Below the pieces are notes generated by a model. The model did no database searches. It saw only the letters and a list, made by a program, of their open reading frames with translations, and had not been told where the DNA came from. From NCBI GenBank assembly GCA_026706395.1, contig JAPOYU010000013.1, positions 1 through 63,938 on the forward strand: DNA of 63,938 nt, written 5' to 3'. Made by a program: the position numbers and the translations under genes. Below are positions 16,482 through 26,026 of the stretch, in pieces. Within the stretch, counting starts at the first letter, position 1. Each line of letters begins with the position of its first letter. This DNA is from Chloroflexota bacterium (GTDB taxonomy: Bacteria; Chloroflexota; Anaerolineae; Aggregatilineales; Phototrophicaceae).

Positions 16482-17060
16482 ATGACACGGCATTTTCACC
16501 CGGCGCATCGGCGGCAATCCATACACTGGGCGCGCAACTTGCTGGCGCATCCCTTTTATGTCTTGGACACAGAAACGACGGGCTTGGGCAATGAGGATGA
16601 AATCGTGCAGATCGGTATTGTCGATCGCGATGGCGTCGACCTGATGAATCAAGCGATCAAGCCGACGATACCCATCGGTCCCGGCGCCACCGCGGTGCAT
16701 GGCATCAGCGATCGGGATGTGGCTGACGCGCCCAGCTTCAAGAGAATCTATATCGCCCTGTCTGCGCTGCTGGCTGGTCAAGTGGTGGTCGCTTACAACA
16801 TGGATTTTGATTGGCGCATGCTGCAACAGACGGCGGCGCGCTACCGGCTGCCGGATGTGCGCATCGGCAAGCGTGACTGCGCGATGAAGCAGTATGCCCG
16901 CTTCAAGGGGCTGCGCAAGAGCGACGGCCGCAAGTATATCTGGCACAAGCTGGCAACCGCCGCGCGCCAAGAGGGCATCCAGATCCGCCGGGCGCATGAT
17001 GCGCTTGATGACGCGCGAATGACCCTCGCCCTCATCCACAAGATGGCGGAAGCCAACTGA
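16482..17060 (+). CDS. DnaQ-like 3'-5' exonuclease (DEDDh)
   Basis: A 192-aa RNase T/DnaQ-superfamily nuclease with the acidic motifs in order: Exo I D29-T-E31 (FYVLDTETTG), Exo II in AYNMDFDWRML, and Exo III in RAHDALDDARM, with the DEDDh-type His. Such enzymes trim DNA or RNA 3' ends or proofread for a polymerase. No polymerase domain is fused and no replication gene is adjacent. Length is close to that of stand-alone epsilon-like proteins. It has its own extended -10 promoter. Confidence 0.88.
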   Translation: MTRHFHPAHRRQSIHWARNLLAHPFYVLDTETTGLGNEDEIVQIGIVDRDGVDLMNQAIKPTIPIGPGATAVHGISDRDVADAPSFKRIYIALSALLAGQVVVAYNMDFDWRMLQQTAARYRLPDVRIGKRDCAMKQYARFKGLRKSDGRKYIWHKLATAARQEGIQIRRAHDALDDARMTLALIHKMAEAN

Positions 17061-17321
17061 ATCGAAGGTTTCGCTCCCCTCCAATGCTTCCATAGGCCGC
17101 CGATGCCGCAGCGCAAAAAGTGGCTGTAGCATTTGTGCGCTCGGAAGAATCGTACTTAAATGAAAGTGGTCATGGTCCTGCCGCGTCCACCCGGCAAGTA
17201 CGCCGTAAATGAGGGCGCGGCAGCTGAATGACTTTGAGAGCGAAGGCCGACGCCCGCGCCGAGCGGCTGTGCCAGCCAGTCTTTTCTACGTTCTTGCCAA
17301 TGCTCAGGATAGGAACTTGCC

Positions 17322-19337
17322 GTGAAGACATCAATTTGTATATCCAGGAAGTGTTTCCTGACAGCAGTTGCGCTTCTGTTTTTGCTGCCGATCGCTCAGG
17401 CTTGGGCGGCTGACATCACTGTGGACGCCGACTGCAGCTTGCCAAACGCCATTCGCTCGGCAAACGGCGAGGATTTGGTCGAGCCGAGGATCGATTGCGA
17501 GCCGGGCGACGGCGTCGACGAGGAGGAGGACAACGGCCAAGCGGATGACGAGGTGATTCCCGGCCTGGACACCATCACAATTGACATCGGCGGCACGGAC
17601 GAGGGTATGATTGCGCTCGACGCGACGCTGGCGATTAGTTCAGTAATCGTCATTGACGGCAATGGATTCAGCCTCAACGGAGGCGGGAATCAGATCTTCA
17701 GCGTCGCATTGGGATCGCTAACGCTGAACGATCTGACCATCAGCAACGGCTTCAGCCTGGAGAACGGCGGAGCGATCTCCGTCACAGGCGGCGCGCTCAC
17801 GCTCAATAACAGCGCGGTGCGGGATAGCGGCGCTAGAGGACTCGGCGGCGGCATTTATGCCCTCGACAGCGATGTTGCGTTGATCGATAGCGTGGTCAGC
17901 GGCAATGCCACGGCGGCATCGGCTGAGGACTACCCGCCGGTGGAGGACGAGCCGGAAGACGAGGGTCAAGCTGACGCGAGCCAAGCCATAGAAGCGGACG
18001 CTGAAGGGGAAGCGCAGACGGCAGATGACAGCGAAACGGTGGAGAGCCAGACGGAAAATAGCCAGGAAGCGGAAGCGACCGAAGAGCCGGAAGAAGAGGT
18101 CGTCCCCCCCGAGGTTGAGGGCAGATCGGGCGGCGGCATTTACTTAAGCGGAGAATCCAGCAGTCTGGTCATAGACCGCAGCGGTGTGAACGGCAATGCG
18201 TCGCCGGAAAGAGGCGGCGGGATTTACATCGCCGGCGGCAGCGCAACGATTGGAAACTCGACGATAAGCGGCAACAGCGCGGGCGTTGACGGCGGCGGCA
18301 TCTACAACGCCGGCGCGAGCATCCTCACGCACGTCACGGTTGTCGGCAACAGCGCCGCAAAGAGCGGCGGAATCGTTGATGGCGCTGTGCTGCAGCTATA
18401 CAACAGCATCCTGAGCGACAACACTGGCGGTGACTGCAGCGGTTCGCTGAATGCGAATCTTGGCAACTTGATCAGAGATAAGTCCTGCAATCACGATGGC
18501 ATGACTGATGACCCGATGTTGCTGCTCCTGGCTGGCTCGCCGGCATATTACTTGCCGCAGGAGGGCAGCCCGGCTATTGACGCCGCTGTTGCAGAGTATT
18601 GCTCACAGCTTGATCAGCGCGGGATTGACCGTCGGCCCGAATCATGCGACATAGGCGCGGCCGAGTATCAAGCCGGCGCCTTCAGCTTCCAGATTCAGAG
18701 CGCTTTGGCCGCGCTGACGCCGGGTGAAGGCGGCGGTGCAACTGATGAAGAAGCGGAAGAAGCGGCAGCGACGCCGGCCTCATCGGATTGCAGCGAATTG
18801 CCGGGGCATATTGTCGTGACTGGCGATACCCTCAGCCTCAATTGCACGATGCTGGATTGGCAAGGCGTCAACAATCAAACGCTTGTCGATGGCGGCGCGC
18901 TCTATGCGGTCGATATGGTTGGTTTGCTTGCATCGCCGCTCACAGTCTGCTTCCTGCATGATTCCGGCGCGATCGTGCTGTTGGACGCGGCCGATTCGCC
19001 GCGCAATATCCTTCCGCTGAGGACCTGGCCCAGCGACAACATGCAATGCGCGACGGTTGATCGCCCCGGGGCGGCGGTATACATGCCGCTGGGATTCTTC
19101 ACCTCGGGCGCCATTGCCGAGCCGATTTGGGATCTCAGTGACTGCGCGGTGACTACGACAGATATCCTCAACTTGAGGGAAGGACCATCCAGCAGCACGT
19201 CAGTCCTTGCCAATGTGTTGAACGATGTGGAACTGGCCGCCGACCAACGCGCCACAACCTTCTACCGCGTCAACTACTATGGCATCGTCGGTTGGCTGAG
19301 CCAGGACTATCTCTCCTTATCGGGCGAATGCTACTAA
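17322..19337 (+). CDS. secreted beta-helix protein with four-Cys and SH3 domains
   Basis: A 671-aa exported protein, GTG start with AGGA 8 nt upstream. The signal peptide ends near QAWA. Residue 31 onward has a CSLREA-type motif (DCSLPNAIRSAN). A right-handed parallel beta-helix follows (about 85-400; repeated GGGIY and NSTISGNSA). A 70-residue, very acidic Glu/Asp/Ala insert interrupts it at about 197-265. A choice-of-anchor-Q-like end is at about 400-445 (SPAIDAA; CDIGAAEY). A four-Cys domain at about 487-590 matches the one in the three tandem genes at 48.9-51.7 kb. A bacterial SH3 module closes the protein (about 608-671). It is probably extracellular; function unknown. Confidence 0.82.
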   Translation: MKTSICISRKCFLTAVALLFLLPIAQAWAADITVDADCSLPNAIRSANGEDLVEPRIDCEPGDGVDEEEDNGQADDEVIPGLDTITIDIGGTDEGMIALDATLAISSVIVIDGNGFSLNGGGNQIFSVALGSLTLNDLTISNGFSLENGGAISVTGGALTLNNSAVRDSGARGLGGGIYALDSDVALIDSVVSGNATAASAEDYPPVEDEPEDEGQADASQAIEADAEGEAQTADDSETVESQTENSQEAEATEEPEEEVVPPEVEGRSGGGIYLSGESSSLVIDRSGVNGNASPERGGGIYIAGGSATIGNSTISGNSAGVDGGGIYNAGASILTHVTVVGNSAAKSGGIVDGAVLQLYNSILSDNTGGDCSGSLNANLGNLIRDKSCNHDGMTDDPMLLLLAGSPAYYLPQEGSPAIDAAVAEYCSQLDQRGIDRRPESCDIGAAEYQAGAFSFQIQSALAALTPGEGGGATDEEAEEAAATPASSDCSELPGHIVVTGDTLSLNCTMLDWQGVNNQTLVDGGALYAVDMVGLLASPLTVCFLHDSGAIVLLDAADSPRNILPLRTWPSDNMQCATVDRPGAAVYMPLGFFTSGAIAEPIWDLSDCAVTTTDILNLREGPSSSTSVLANVLNDVELAADQRATTFYRVNYYGIVGWLSQDYLSLSGECY

Positions 19338-19461
19338 AGTCCACAATCCCGGGGCTGCGAGCACGACGCCCCTCGCCCCTTTCATCTGAGGAGGGGGACA
19401 TGTTAGCCAGCCCGGTATACTTACAATCTCGCAGCGGGAATTCCGGCCTAAGGACAAGTTA

Positions 19462-20220
19462 ATGCGATTTGACGGCAAAGTGGTATTGGTTACGGGCGCG
19501 TCGCGCGGAATCGGGCGGGAGATTGCCCGGGCCTTTGCGGCGCGCGGCGCGCACGTCGCGGTACATTATCGACGTGATCTGGCGGCGGCCCAGGCGACCG
19601 AAGGGCTGCTGGACGGCGAGGGGCATTGCATCGTGCAAGCCGATGTCGCCGACGCGGCCGCGGTCAAGCGAATGGTGGACAGCGTCGCGGCGCAGATGGG
19701 CCGGATCGACATTTTGGTGAATAACGCCGGCATCTATGAGGAGATGACGCTGACCGAGGCAAGCTACGATGATTGGGGCGATTATTTTTCGCGGATACTC
19801 AGTGTAAATCTGTTTGGCGTGGCGAACGCCACCTACTGCGCGGCGCAAGTCATGATGAAACAGGGCGGCGGGCGCATCGTCAATATCTCTTCGCGCGGCG
19901 CCTTCCGCGGCGAGCCGAATGCGCCGGCTTATGGCGCGAGCAAAGCCGGCATGAACAGCCTGGGGCAGTCCCTGGCCAAGCTGCTGGCGCCACACAAGAT
20001 CTTCGTTGGAACGGTAGCGCCGGGATTCGTGGAGACGGATATGGTAGCGGAACGGCTCTCGCGGCCGGATGCCGACGAAATCCGCCGGCAGTCGCCATTG
20101 AACCGGGTCGCAAAGCCGGAAGAAGTCGCGCATGTCGCAGTCTTTCTGGCATCGGAGGGCGCTGAGTTCAGCACCGGCGCCATTATCGACGTGAACGGCG
20201 CTTCGTATCTGCGCAGTTAG
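19462..20220 (+). CDS. FabG-like SDR oxidoreductase
   Basis: A 252-aa classical short-chain dehydrogenase. Cofactor motif TGASRGIG is at about 10-17, NNAG at about 90, catalytic Ser in VNISSRGAF, and the YGASKAG Tyr-Lys pair near residue 158. The Arg-Asp that follows strand two (HYRRD) suits NADP. The protein resembles 3-oxoacyl-ACP reductases, but no fatty-acid genes are nearby and many SDRs with this look act on other alcohols, so I give no gene symbol. AAGGA lies ahead of ATG 19462. The next gene (a GNAT) follows at 18 nt. Confidence 0.88.
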   Translation: MRFDGKVVLVTGASRGIGREIARAFAARGAHVAVHYRRDLAAAQATEGLLDGEGHCIVQADVADAAAVKRMVDSVAAQMGRIDILVNNAGIYEEMTLTEASYDDWGDYFSRILSVNLFGVANATYCAAQVMMKQGGGRIVNISSRGAFRGEPNAPAYGASKAGMNSLGQSLAKLLAPHKIFVGTVAPGFVETDMVAERLSRPDADEIRRQSPLNRVAKPEEVAHVAVFLASEGAEFSTGAIIDVNGASYLRS

Positions 20221-20238
20221 GCGGCGGAACACAGCGCG

Positions 20239-20796
20239 GTGATAACGAGACTGGACCTCACAAGCGCGCGCCTGCGCATCCGACATTTTCACATGCGCGA
20301 CCTGGAGGATTGCATTCGGTTTCGGCGCGATGTCTTCGGCCTGGATGAGCGGCGGGAAAGCGCGGAAGCCTGGCTGCTCTGGACGATTGACAGCTACCGG
20401 GAACTGGCGAAACTGGGCCAGCCGCCCTACGCCGATTACGCGCTGGAACAGCTGGGAAGCGGCGAATTCGTCGGGGCGGTCGGCATCGTGCCGACGCTTG
20501 TGCCCTGGGGCGCTCTAAGTGGCGATGCGACCGATGGCAAACTCAGCCCGGAAGTCGGCTTGTTTTGGGGGATCATGCCGGCCTATCGGCGGCGCGGTTA
20601 TGCCAGCGAGGCCGGTCAGGCCCTGCTTGAATTCCTGTTCGGCACAATGAATCTGCGCCAAGTGGTAGCGACGACCGAGCATGAGAATATCGCCTCACAG
20701 AAGACCATGAAAAGACTGGGCATGACGCTCTACGCCAATCCGCTATCCGAGCCGGCCTGGTGTCAAGTGGTTGGCAAGTGTGAGATTCCCCGTTAA
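20239..20796 (+). CDS. GNAT acetyltransferase
   Basis: A 185-aa RimJ/RimL-type acetyltransferase. It begins at GTG 20239, 18 nt after the SDR stop, so the two form a probable operon. The acetyl-CoA binding segment is MPAYRRRGYASEAGQALLEF (about 114-133), followed by the NLRQVVATTEHENIASQKT signature typical of this branch. ATG 20293 is a possible later start but would remove the first beta strand. Substrate unknown. Confidence 0.85.
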   Translation: MITRLDLTSARLRIRHFHMRDLEDCIRFRRDVFGLDERRESAEAWLLWTIDSYRELAKLGQPPYADYALEQLGSGEFVGAVGIVPTLVPWGALSGDATDGKLSPEVGLFWGIMPAYRRRGYASEAGQALLEFLFGTMNLRQVVATTEHENIASQKTMKRLGMTLYANPLSEPAWCQVVGKCEIPR

Positions 20797-21006
20797 AATC
20801 AGGTTATGCTGCGGGCGATAAAACCAAAATTTGAGCGCGGTCGCCACCTCCCGTCCGCAACGTTGCAGGCGGATTCAGATGATTTACGGAGAAGTAATGG
20901 ACCGTTAATGCCGCTTCCATCGGATTTTATCAATTGTCGCTATGTTGGCGGCAAATGTGAAAATGAATGAGTCGGGTGAGACCAATCCATATATGGGAGG
21001 AATGTC

Positions 21007-22599
21007 ATGAGACACAAGATAGCTTTACTAACGGCAGCAATTTTGCTGCTCGCCGGCATCACGAGCGCCCAGGACGAGAGCTTCGAGCTCACAATCATGC
21101 ACACGAACGATGTGCATGGCCATCATGAGCCGCAGCGCAACGGCGATGGCGGCGCGGCGCGGCTAGCGACGGTCGTGCAGCAGATCCGCGCTGAGGTCGA
21201 CAACCAGCTCCTGCTTGATGCAGGCGACCGCTTCACCGGCACGCTTTTCCATGTACAACATCGCGGACAAGACAGCGTAGAGATCATGAACGCCATCGGT
21301 TACGATGCGCTAGCGCTGGGCAACCACGAATTTAACGAGGGAAGCGATGGGCTGGCGAATTTCGTAACCGGCCTCAATTTCCCCTCACTGAGCGCCAATA
21401 TTGATTTCAGCGCAGATCCATTTCTAGCCGGCTTGGTTGAGCCAGCGATCGTCCTTGATGTCGGCGGCGAATCCATCGGCATCATCGGTTTGACCACACC
21501 GGAAACCGTCGTTCTGAACCGGCCAAGCGATGATCTGGTTTTCAGTGAAGACCTGGCCGGCGTCACGCAGGAGCAAGTTGATAAGCTGACGGAGCAGGGC
21601 ATCAACAAGATCATTCTACTGACGCATCTCGGCTATGAGCCTGATGTAGAATTGGCGCAATCGGTCAGCGGCGTCGATGTGGTCGTCGGCGGGCATACCA
21701 ATACCTTCCTCAGCAACGCCTACAGCGGCGCGCTGGGCGAATACCCGACCGTGCTGGAAAGCGCCAGTGGCGAGCCAATCTTGGTCGTGCAAGCCGATAC
21801 CAAGACGATATATCTGGGGCGGCTCGATCTTGAGTTTGATGCGGCTGGCTTGCTGACGGACTGGGATGGCGATGCGATATTGCTGAGCCGGTACATCAGC
21901 CCGGATCCGGACATCAGTGATTTGATCGCTACCTTGGCTGAGCCAATCGCGGAATTGCGCGCGCATCCCGTCGGTGAAAGCGCTGTTGACCTGACCGGCA
22001 CCAGCCCGCGTCTCTGCCGGATTGAAGAGTGTCTGCTCGGCGATCTGATCGCGGACGCGATGCTGGAAGAGACCGGCGTCGATATCGTCATTCAGAATGG
22101 CGGCGGCATCCGCGCCGATATCGCGGCCGGTCAAGTGTCGCTGGGCGATGTCCTGAACGTGCTTCCCTTCGGCAACCTGATCAGCACATTCGAACTGAGC
22201 GGCGCTGATGTGATCGTGGCCCTGGAGAATGGCGTCAGCCGGGTCGCGGTTGACGAAAATAACAATCCGGTGGTCGATGGCGCGTCGGGGCGCTTCCCCC
22301 AAGTTGCCGGCATGCGCTACGTATTCGACGCGACGCAGGAGCCCGGCAGCCGCATTGTCAGCGTTGAAGTGATGCAGGACGGCGCGTTCATGCCGCTCGA
22401 TCCGGAAGCGATGTATTCGGTAGCGGCTAATGATTACATGCGCGGCGGCGGCGATGCCTATTCCGTCTTGAAGACCAACGCGGTCAACGCCTATGACGCC
22501 GGTCGCCCGCTGGACCAGGTGGTGGCGGATTACATCGCCGCAAACAGCCCGATTAACATCGCATTGGACGGGCGCATTGCGCATCAAGCAGCTGAGTAA
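21007..22599 (+). CDS. secreted 5'-nucleotidase/2',3'-cyclic phosphodiesterase (UshA-like)
   Basis: A 530-aa two-domain enzyme with a signal peptide (cut near TSAQ). The metallophosphatase domain has the expected metal ligands: HTNDVHGH at about 31-38, LDAGDRF near 76, GNHEFN near 102, THLGYE near 202 and GGHTNTF near 226. The 5'-nucleotidase C-terminal domain (about 320-510) carries NGGGIRADI for substrate binding. The family releases nucleosides and phosphate outside the membrane for scavenging. It is monocistronic, ending at a clear terminator. Confidence 0.93.
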   Translation: MRHKIALLTAAILLLAGITSAQDESFELTIMHTNDVHGHHEPQRNGDGGAARLATVVQQIRAEVDNQLLLDAGDRFTGTLFHVQHRGQDSVEIMNAIGYDALALGNHEFNEGSDGLANFVTGLNFPSLSANIDFSADPFLAGLVEPAIVLDVGGESIGIIGLTTPETVVLNRPSDDLVFSEDLAGVTQEQVDKLTEQGINKIILLTHLGYEPDVELAQSVSGVDVVVGGHTNTFLSNAYSGALGEYPTVLESASGEPILVVQADTKTIYLGRLDLEFDAAGLLTDWDGDAILLSRYISPDPDISDLIATLAEPIAELRAHPVGESAVDLTGTSPRLCRIEECLLGDLIADAMLEETGVDIVIQNGGGIRADIAAGQVSLGDVLNVLPFGNLISTFELSGADVIVALENGVSRVAVDENNNPVVDGASGRFPQVAGMRYVFDATQEPGSRIVSVEVMQDGAFMPLDPEAMYSVAANDYMRGGGDAYSVLKTNAVNAYDAGRPLDQVVADYIAANSPINIALDGRIAHQAAE

Positions 22600-22640
22600 A
22601 GGCTGACGGGGCTGCCCCGTCCTTAGGAATCCAAGAAAGA

Positions 22641-22671
22641 ACCGCTGGCGAAAGCCGGCGGTTTCATTTTC
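22641..22671 (+). terminator. rho-independent terminator after the 5'-nucleotidase gene
   Basis: ACCGCTGGC and GCCGGCGGT pair over a GAAA tetraloop and are followed by TTCATTTT. Confidence 0.8.
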
Positions 22672-22716
22672 TATCGGCGTCGGTCAAGCGATACTGATAT
22701 GTCGCAGCGGCTTCTA

Positions 22717-22725
22717 TGCTATATT
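22717..22725 (+). promoter_or_regulatory. extended -10 promoter (TGCTATATT) of the TIR gene
   Basis: One mismatch from the TGCTATAAT element used upstream of asnS and the exonuclease, 34 bp before ATG 22760. Confidence 0.5.
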
Positions 22726-22759
22726 GACTACTGTCACATGAAACACAGAGCAACCCGGT

Positions 22760-25700
22760 TTGACCGTGCCAGACGAAAATCAATTTTACGATCTGTTTTT
22801 TGTCTACCATCCGGTTGATATTTCGATAGTCCGGCGCATCGCCGCCCAACTGAGCGCGATGGGCAACGCCTGCCGCTTCGAAGAGGACGATTTCAGCAAG
22901 AGCGCGGTGGACGTTGCCGCGCTGAAAGAAGATGTCTTGCGCTCGCACGCGGTAGGGGTCCTGCTATCGCCGGAATCGGCCGCGAGTCAACTCTGCAATG
23001 AGCTGATCCAGCATGCCGTCAACAACAGCAAACGCATCGTCAGCTTGATTCTCGACGAAGATATCCAGGTGGAGGTGCACCCGGCGATCGCGGACAATCC
23101 CTATGTCTTCTTCCGCGAACGGGATGACCTGGCGGAGCGGGTCGATGAACTGCGGGGATATCTAAAGGTTGATCACGAAACGAGACTGCATACGGAATTG
23201 CTGGTTGCGGCGGACGCTTGGCAGAGACGCGGCCGGCGGCCCAGCCAGCTTTTGCCGCCGGAGCGCGTGGCCGAGGCGCGGCAGTGGCTGGCGGGTGGGG
23301 GTACGCGCCAACTCAAGCCCTCTCCCTTGTTGGTCGAGTTTGTTCACAGCAGTCGGCGACAGCGGCCGGCAAGCGGGCCTTCTTTTCCCCGCCCCCGTCT
23401 GATTATGGCCTTCCTCGCTTTTACCGTGCTGGCGCTTGGTTTCTTGCTGCTGCGCGCGGCGCTGGAGGCGAATCAGACAACCCGAGCGGCGGCAGCGCAG
23501 ACGCAGGCGGCGGGGACGCAATGGGCCGTGACGGATGCGGCAGCCACCGCAGCGCGTGATAACGCTCTGAGCCTGGTTGATTCCCTCGCGGCGACCAGCG
23601 TGGTCATTGGCGAGTCGGTCAACCAGACGGCACAGGCGGTTGCGGCCACGGCGACGGTAGCCGCCCGCGCCATGGAGACCGCGAACGCCGTGGCAACGGT
23701 GGCCCGCGCGACGGAGATATACGAGCAGGCCCGCGATGCCGATGCGGCCCGGCTGGTGGACGCAGCGGAAGCGGCCCTGGATAGGGGCGACGCAGAGCTT
23801 GCGCTGGCTTTGGCCTGGGTGGCGAAAGATGCGCTGGATAACCCCAAACCGGCCTATCGCGTTCTGCGGCGAGCGGCGTCCAGCAGCTTAACATTGGAAG
23901 CTGTCACGGCGCTGCGCTTCCAGCCAGGCGGCGAGCATTTTGCCCTGATTGCCGATGCCGGCGACGCGATTCGAATTTACGAAAGCGCAACATGGAAACT
24001 TACAGCGGAGCTGGACGACCATGCCGCGACTATATCCCAGTTGGTCTACAGTCCGGATGGCAGCCGGCTGATTAGCGCGTCGAGTGACGGCGAAATCGTC
24101 ATGCGCGCCGGCGAAAATGGCGCCATCCTCAAGCGCTTGCAAGGGCATACAGGGGCAGCCGCGGCGGTCGTCTTTGATCCGGCCGGGGGCAGGTTTTACA
24201 GCGCCGGGGACGAGCCTCCGCTGGCCGCCTGGGATGCGGATAGCGGCGAAGCCTTAGCCACAGGCGCGGCGCCCGATGGCGAGGGCCTGCTCATCGACCG
24301 ACTGCTGGTAACGGCGGATGGCGGCCGGGTCATTGGCTGGGCAACCGGCGCTGGCAAGCGCGTCATGCTTCAGTGGGACGCGAGTACGCTTGAGCGGCTG
24401 AGCGCGGACGGCGAAATAGTCTACCTTGGTCACGACCCGGCCGGTCGCTATGCCTACAGCGGCGGACGCAGCCTGCCCGCCTACCCCGGTGATCCCAATA
24501 CCGGTGATCTCCTTATTTGGGACGCCTCAGTTGGCGAGCCGGTCGCGCGGCTGGATGAAGGCTTCAATTGGTCCCCCGGTGATTTGACCGCGCCCAACGA
24601 TGATCTGGCATTCATCAGCTTTCATGATGATGTGGCGCTGCTTGGCGTGGAGAGCAGCAGCGGCGGCCGACGCGCGGCGCTGGTGGATCTAGCCGATGGC
24701 GACTTCATCCGCGGATACGACAACGATCTCGGCCGCAATCTAAAGTCGGCCGCTTTCCTGGATCGGCAGTCGGTTCTGTCCCTGACGCGAGACAACCGTG
24801 TCCTGTTGTGGTCTGCTGCGGATGGCGGCATCATCCGCGAGATAGGCGGCGCCGGACCGGGCTTGGTGGAAATCAGTTTCAACGAGGCGGCAAATACCAT
24901 CGCTGCTTGGAGGGACGACGGCGGGTTGCAGCTCTTGCGCTTGAACGACAGCCGGGGCGAATCGCTTGAACTGCTGCCCGAAGCCTTGCCCGGCGCCGGC
25001 ATCAGCCCGAGCGGCCAGACGCTGCTCCTGCGCGGAGACGCCGGAACACGTCTGACATCGGCGGAAACAGGCGAAATACTGCAAGAAATTGATGCGGAAC
25101 TTGTCCGGCCTCTGGGCGCCTTTTTCGCCGTGTGGGACGGCGCGCGCGTCACGCTGTATGACATGGAGAGTGGAGGAGAGCTTCATAGCTGGTCCGGCCT
25201 TTGGGGAGATCTAAAAGCGCTGCATCTCGCGGCTGACGGCGCCTGGCTGCTGGCGGTGGATGAAGACGAGGAGCTCTGGTTAATAGGACGGGAGCGCGAC
25301 GAGCCGCAAATGCTGGACGCGGGAAACGCGGGCCCGCCTTCCAAAGTCGAATTCTCAAGAACCGGCGAGCGCATGCTCAGCTTGCACCACAATCGCGCCA
25401 TATTGTGGGACCTCAGGAGCGGGGGAGCCATGGGCGAATATGATCTCAACGTGGAGTCGGTAGTTGCCGTGGACGCGGCATTTGACGCTGCCGGCGAGGG
25501 GCTGGTCTTCTTTGCGCAATTGGCGAATGGCTTGGGGAGCTTGACGGCGCTAACAATCCCGGAACAGGTCGTGGGTCATCACACATACGTCGGGGTCATA
25601 GCCGGGGGCCTGTCAGGAGATGGCAGCTTGCTCTTGCTGACGCTGGGCGAGGGCGGCAGCCGCATCGTGGACACCGCTAGCGGCGCCGTCATTCATGCCT

Positions 25701-26026
25701 TGCCCGAACTTGCCGGCGGGCCAAGCCTGTGGCGGCATCTGCCCGAGCCCGGTCTGCTGGTCATCGCTGCGGGACGAGAGCTCGGCATTTGGGATCTGCA
25801 AGATGGGCAGCTTGACCAGCGCTCCGTTCACGGCTCGCCCATCGCTGACTTCAGCGTGAGCGATGATGGCCGTCTCGTTCTGACGCGCGACGCCAACGAC
25901 GATCATCGCCTCTGGCGAGTCGAGAGTCCAACGGAACTGCTGCGGCGAATCGAGGCGGAGAACCCGCCGCGGGAATTGAGCTGCGCCGAACGCGTCCGCT
26001 ATCTCGTTCTGCCGCTCTGCGAATGA
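22760..26026 (+). CDS. TIR domain-TM-coiled coil-beta-propeller protein
   Basis: A 1088-aa modular protein. Residues 7-135 look like a TIR domain: FFVYHPVDISIVRRI, the DDFSKSA loop, and SPESAASQLCNEL with Glu81 at the position of the NADase catalytic Glu; the usual nearby Trp is Leu. A conserved helical linker (LLVAADAWQRRGR to LLVEFVHSS) is at about 146-198 and one TM helix at 214-234. An Ala-rich coiled coil covers 235-345 and a WD40-like propeller of at least ten blades runs from about 360 to the end. The TIR should be cytosolic and the propeller extracytoplasmic if the TM is a simple anchor. Similar TIR-WD40 proteins occur in cyanobacteria and Chloroflexota. Signalling or defence is inferred. 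Confidence 0.75.
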   Translation: MTVPDENQFYDLFFVYHPVDISIVRRIAAQLSAMGNACRFEEDDFSKSAVDVAALKEDVLRSHAVGVLLSPESAASQLCNELIQHAVNNSKRIVSLILDEDIQVEVHPAIADNPYVFFRERDDLAERVDELRGYLKVDHETRLHTELLVAADAWQRRGRRPSQLLPPERVAEARQWLAGGGTRQLKPSPLLVEFVHSSRRQRPASGPSFPRPRLIMAFLAFTVLALGFLLLRAALEANQTTRAAAAQTQAAGTQWAVTDAAATAARDNALSLVDSLAATSVVIGESVNQTAQAVAATATVAARAMETANAVATVARATEIYEQARDADAARLVDAAEAALDRGDAELALALAWVAKDALDNPKPAYRVLRRAASSSLTLEAVTALRFQPGGEHFALIADAGDAIRIYESATWKLTAELDDHAATISQLVYSPDGSRLISASSDGEIVMRAGENGAILKRLQGHTGAAAAVVFDPAGGRFYSAGDEPPLAAWDADSGEALATGAAPDGEGLLIDRLLVTADGGRVIGWATGAGKRVMLQWDASTLERLSADGEIVYLGHDPAGRYAYSGGRSLPAYPGDPNTGDLLIWDASVGEPVARLDEGFNWSPGDLTAPNDDLAFISFHDDVALLGVESSSGGRRAALVDLADGDFIRGYDNDLGRNLKSAAFLDRQSVLSLTRDNRVLLWSAADGGIIREIGGAGPGLVEISFNEAANTIAAWRDDGGLQLLRLNDSRGESLELLPEALPGAGISPSGQTLLLRGDAGTRLTSAETGEILQEIDAELVRPLGAFFAVWDGARVTLYDMESGGELHSWSGLWGDLKALHLAADGAWLLAVDEDEELWLIGRERDEPQMLDAGNAGPPSKVEFSRTGERMLSLHHNRAILWDLRSGGAMGEYDLNVESVVAVDAAFDAAGEGLVFFAQLANGLGSLTALTIPEQVVGHHTYVGVIAGGLSGDGSLLLLTLGEGGSRIVDTASGAVIHALPELAGGPSLWRHLPEPGLLVIAAGRELGIWDLQDGQLDQRSVHGSPIADFSVSDDGRLVLTRDANDDHRLWRVESPTELLRRIEAENPPRELSCAERVRYLVLPLCE

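Noticed and set aside
17160..17231. 23-codon ORF beginning MKVVMVLPRPP, resembling a glycosyltransferase N-terminus
   Set aside because: It stops after 23 codons, has no clear binding site, and the similarity is too short to call a pseudogene.
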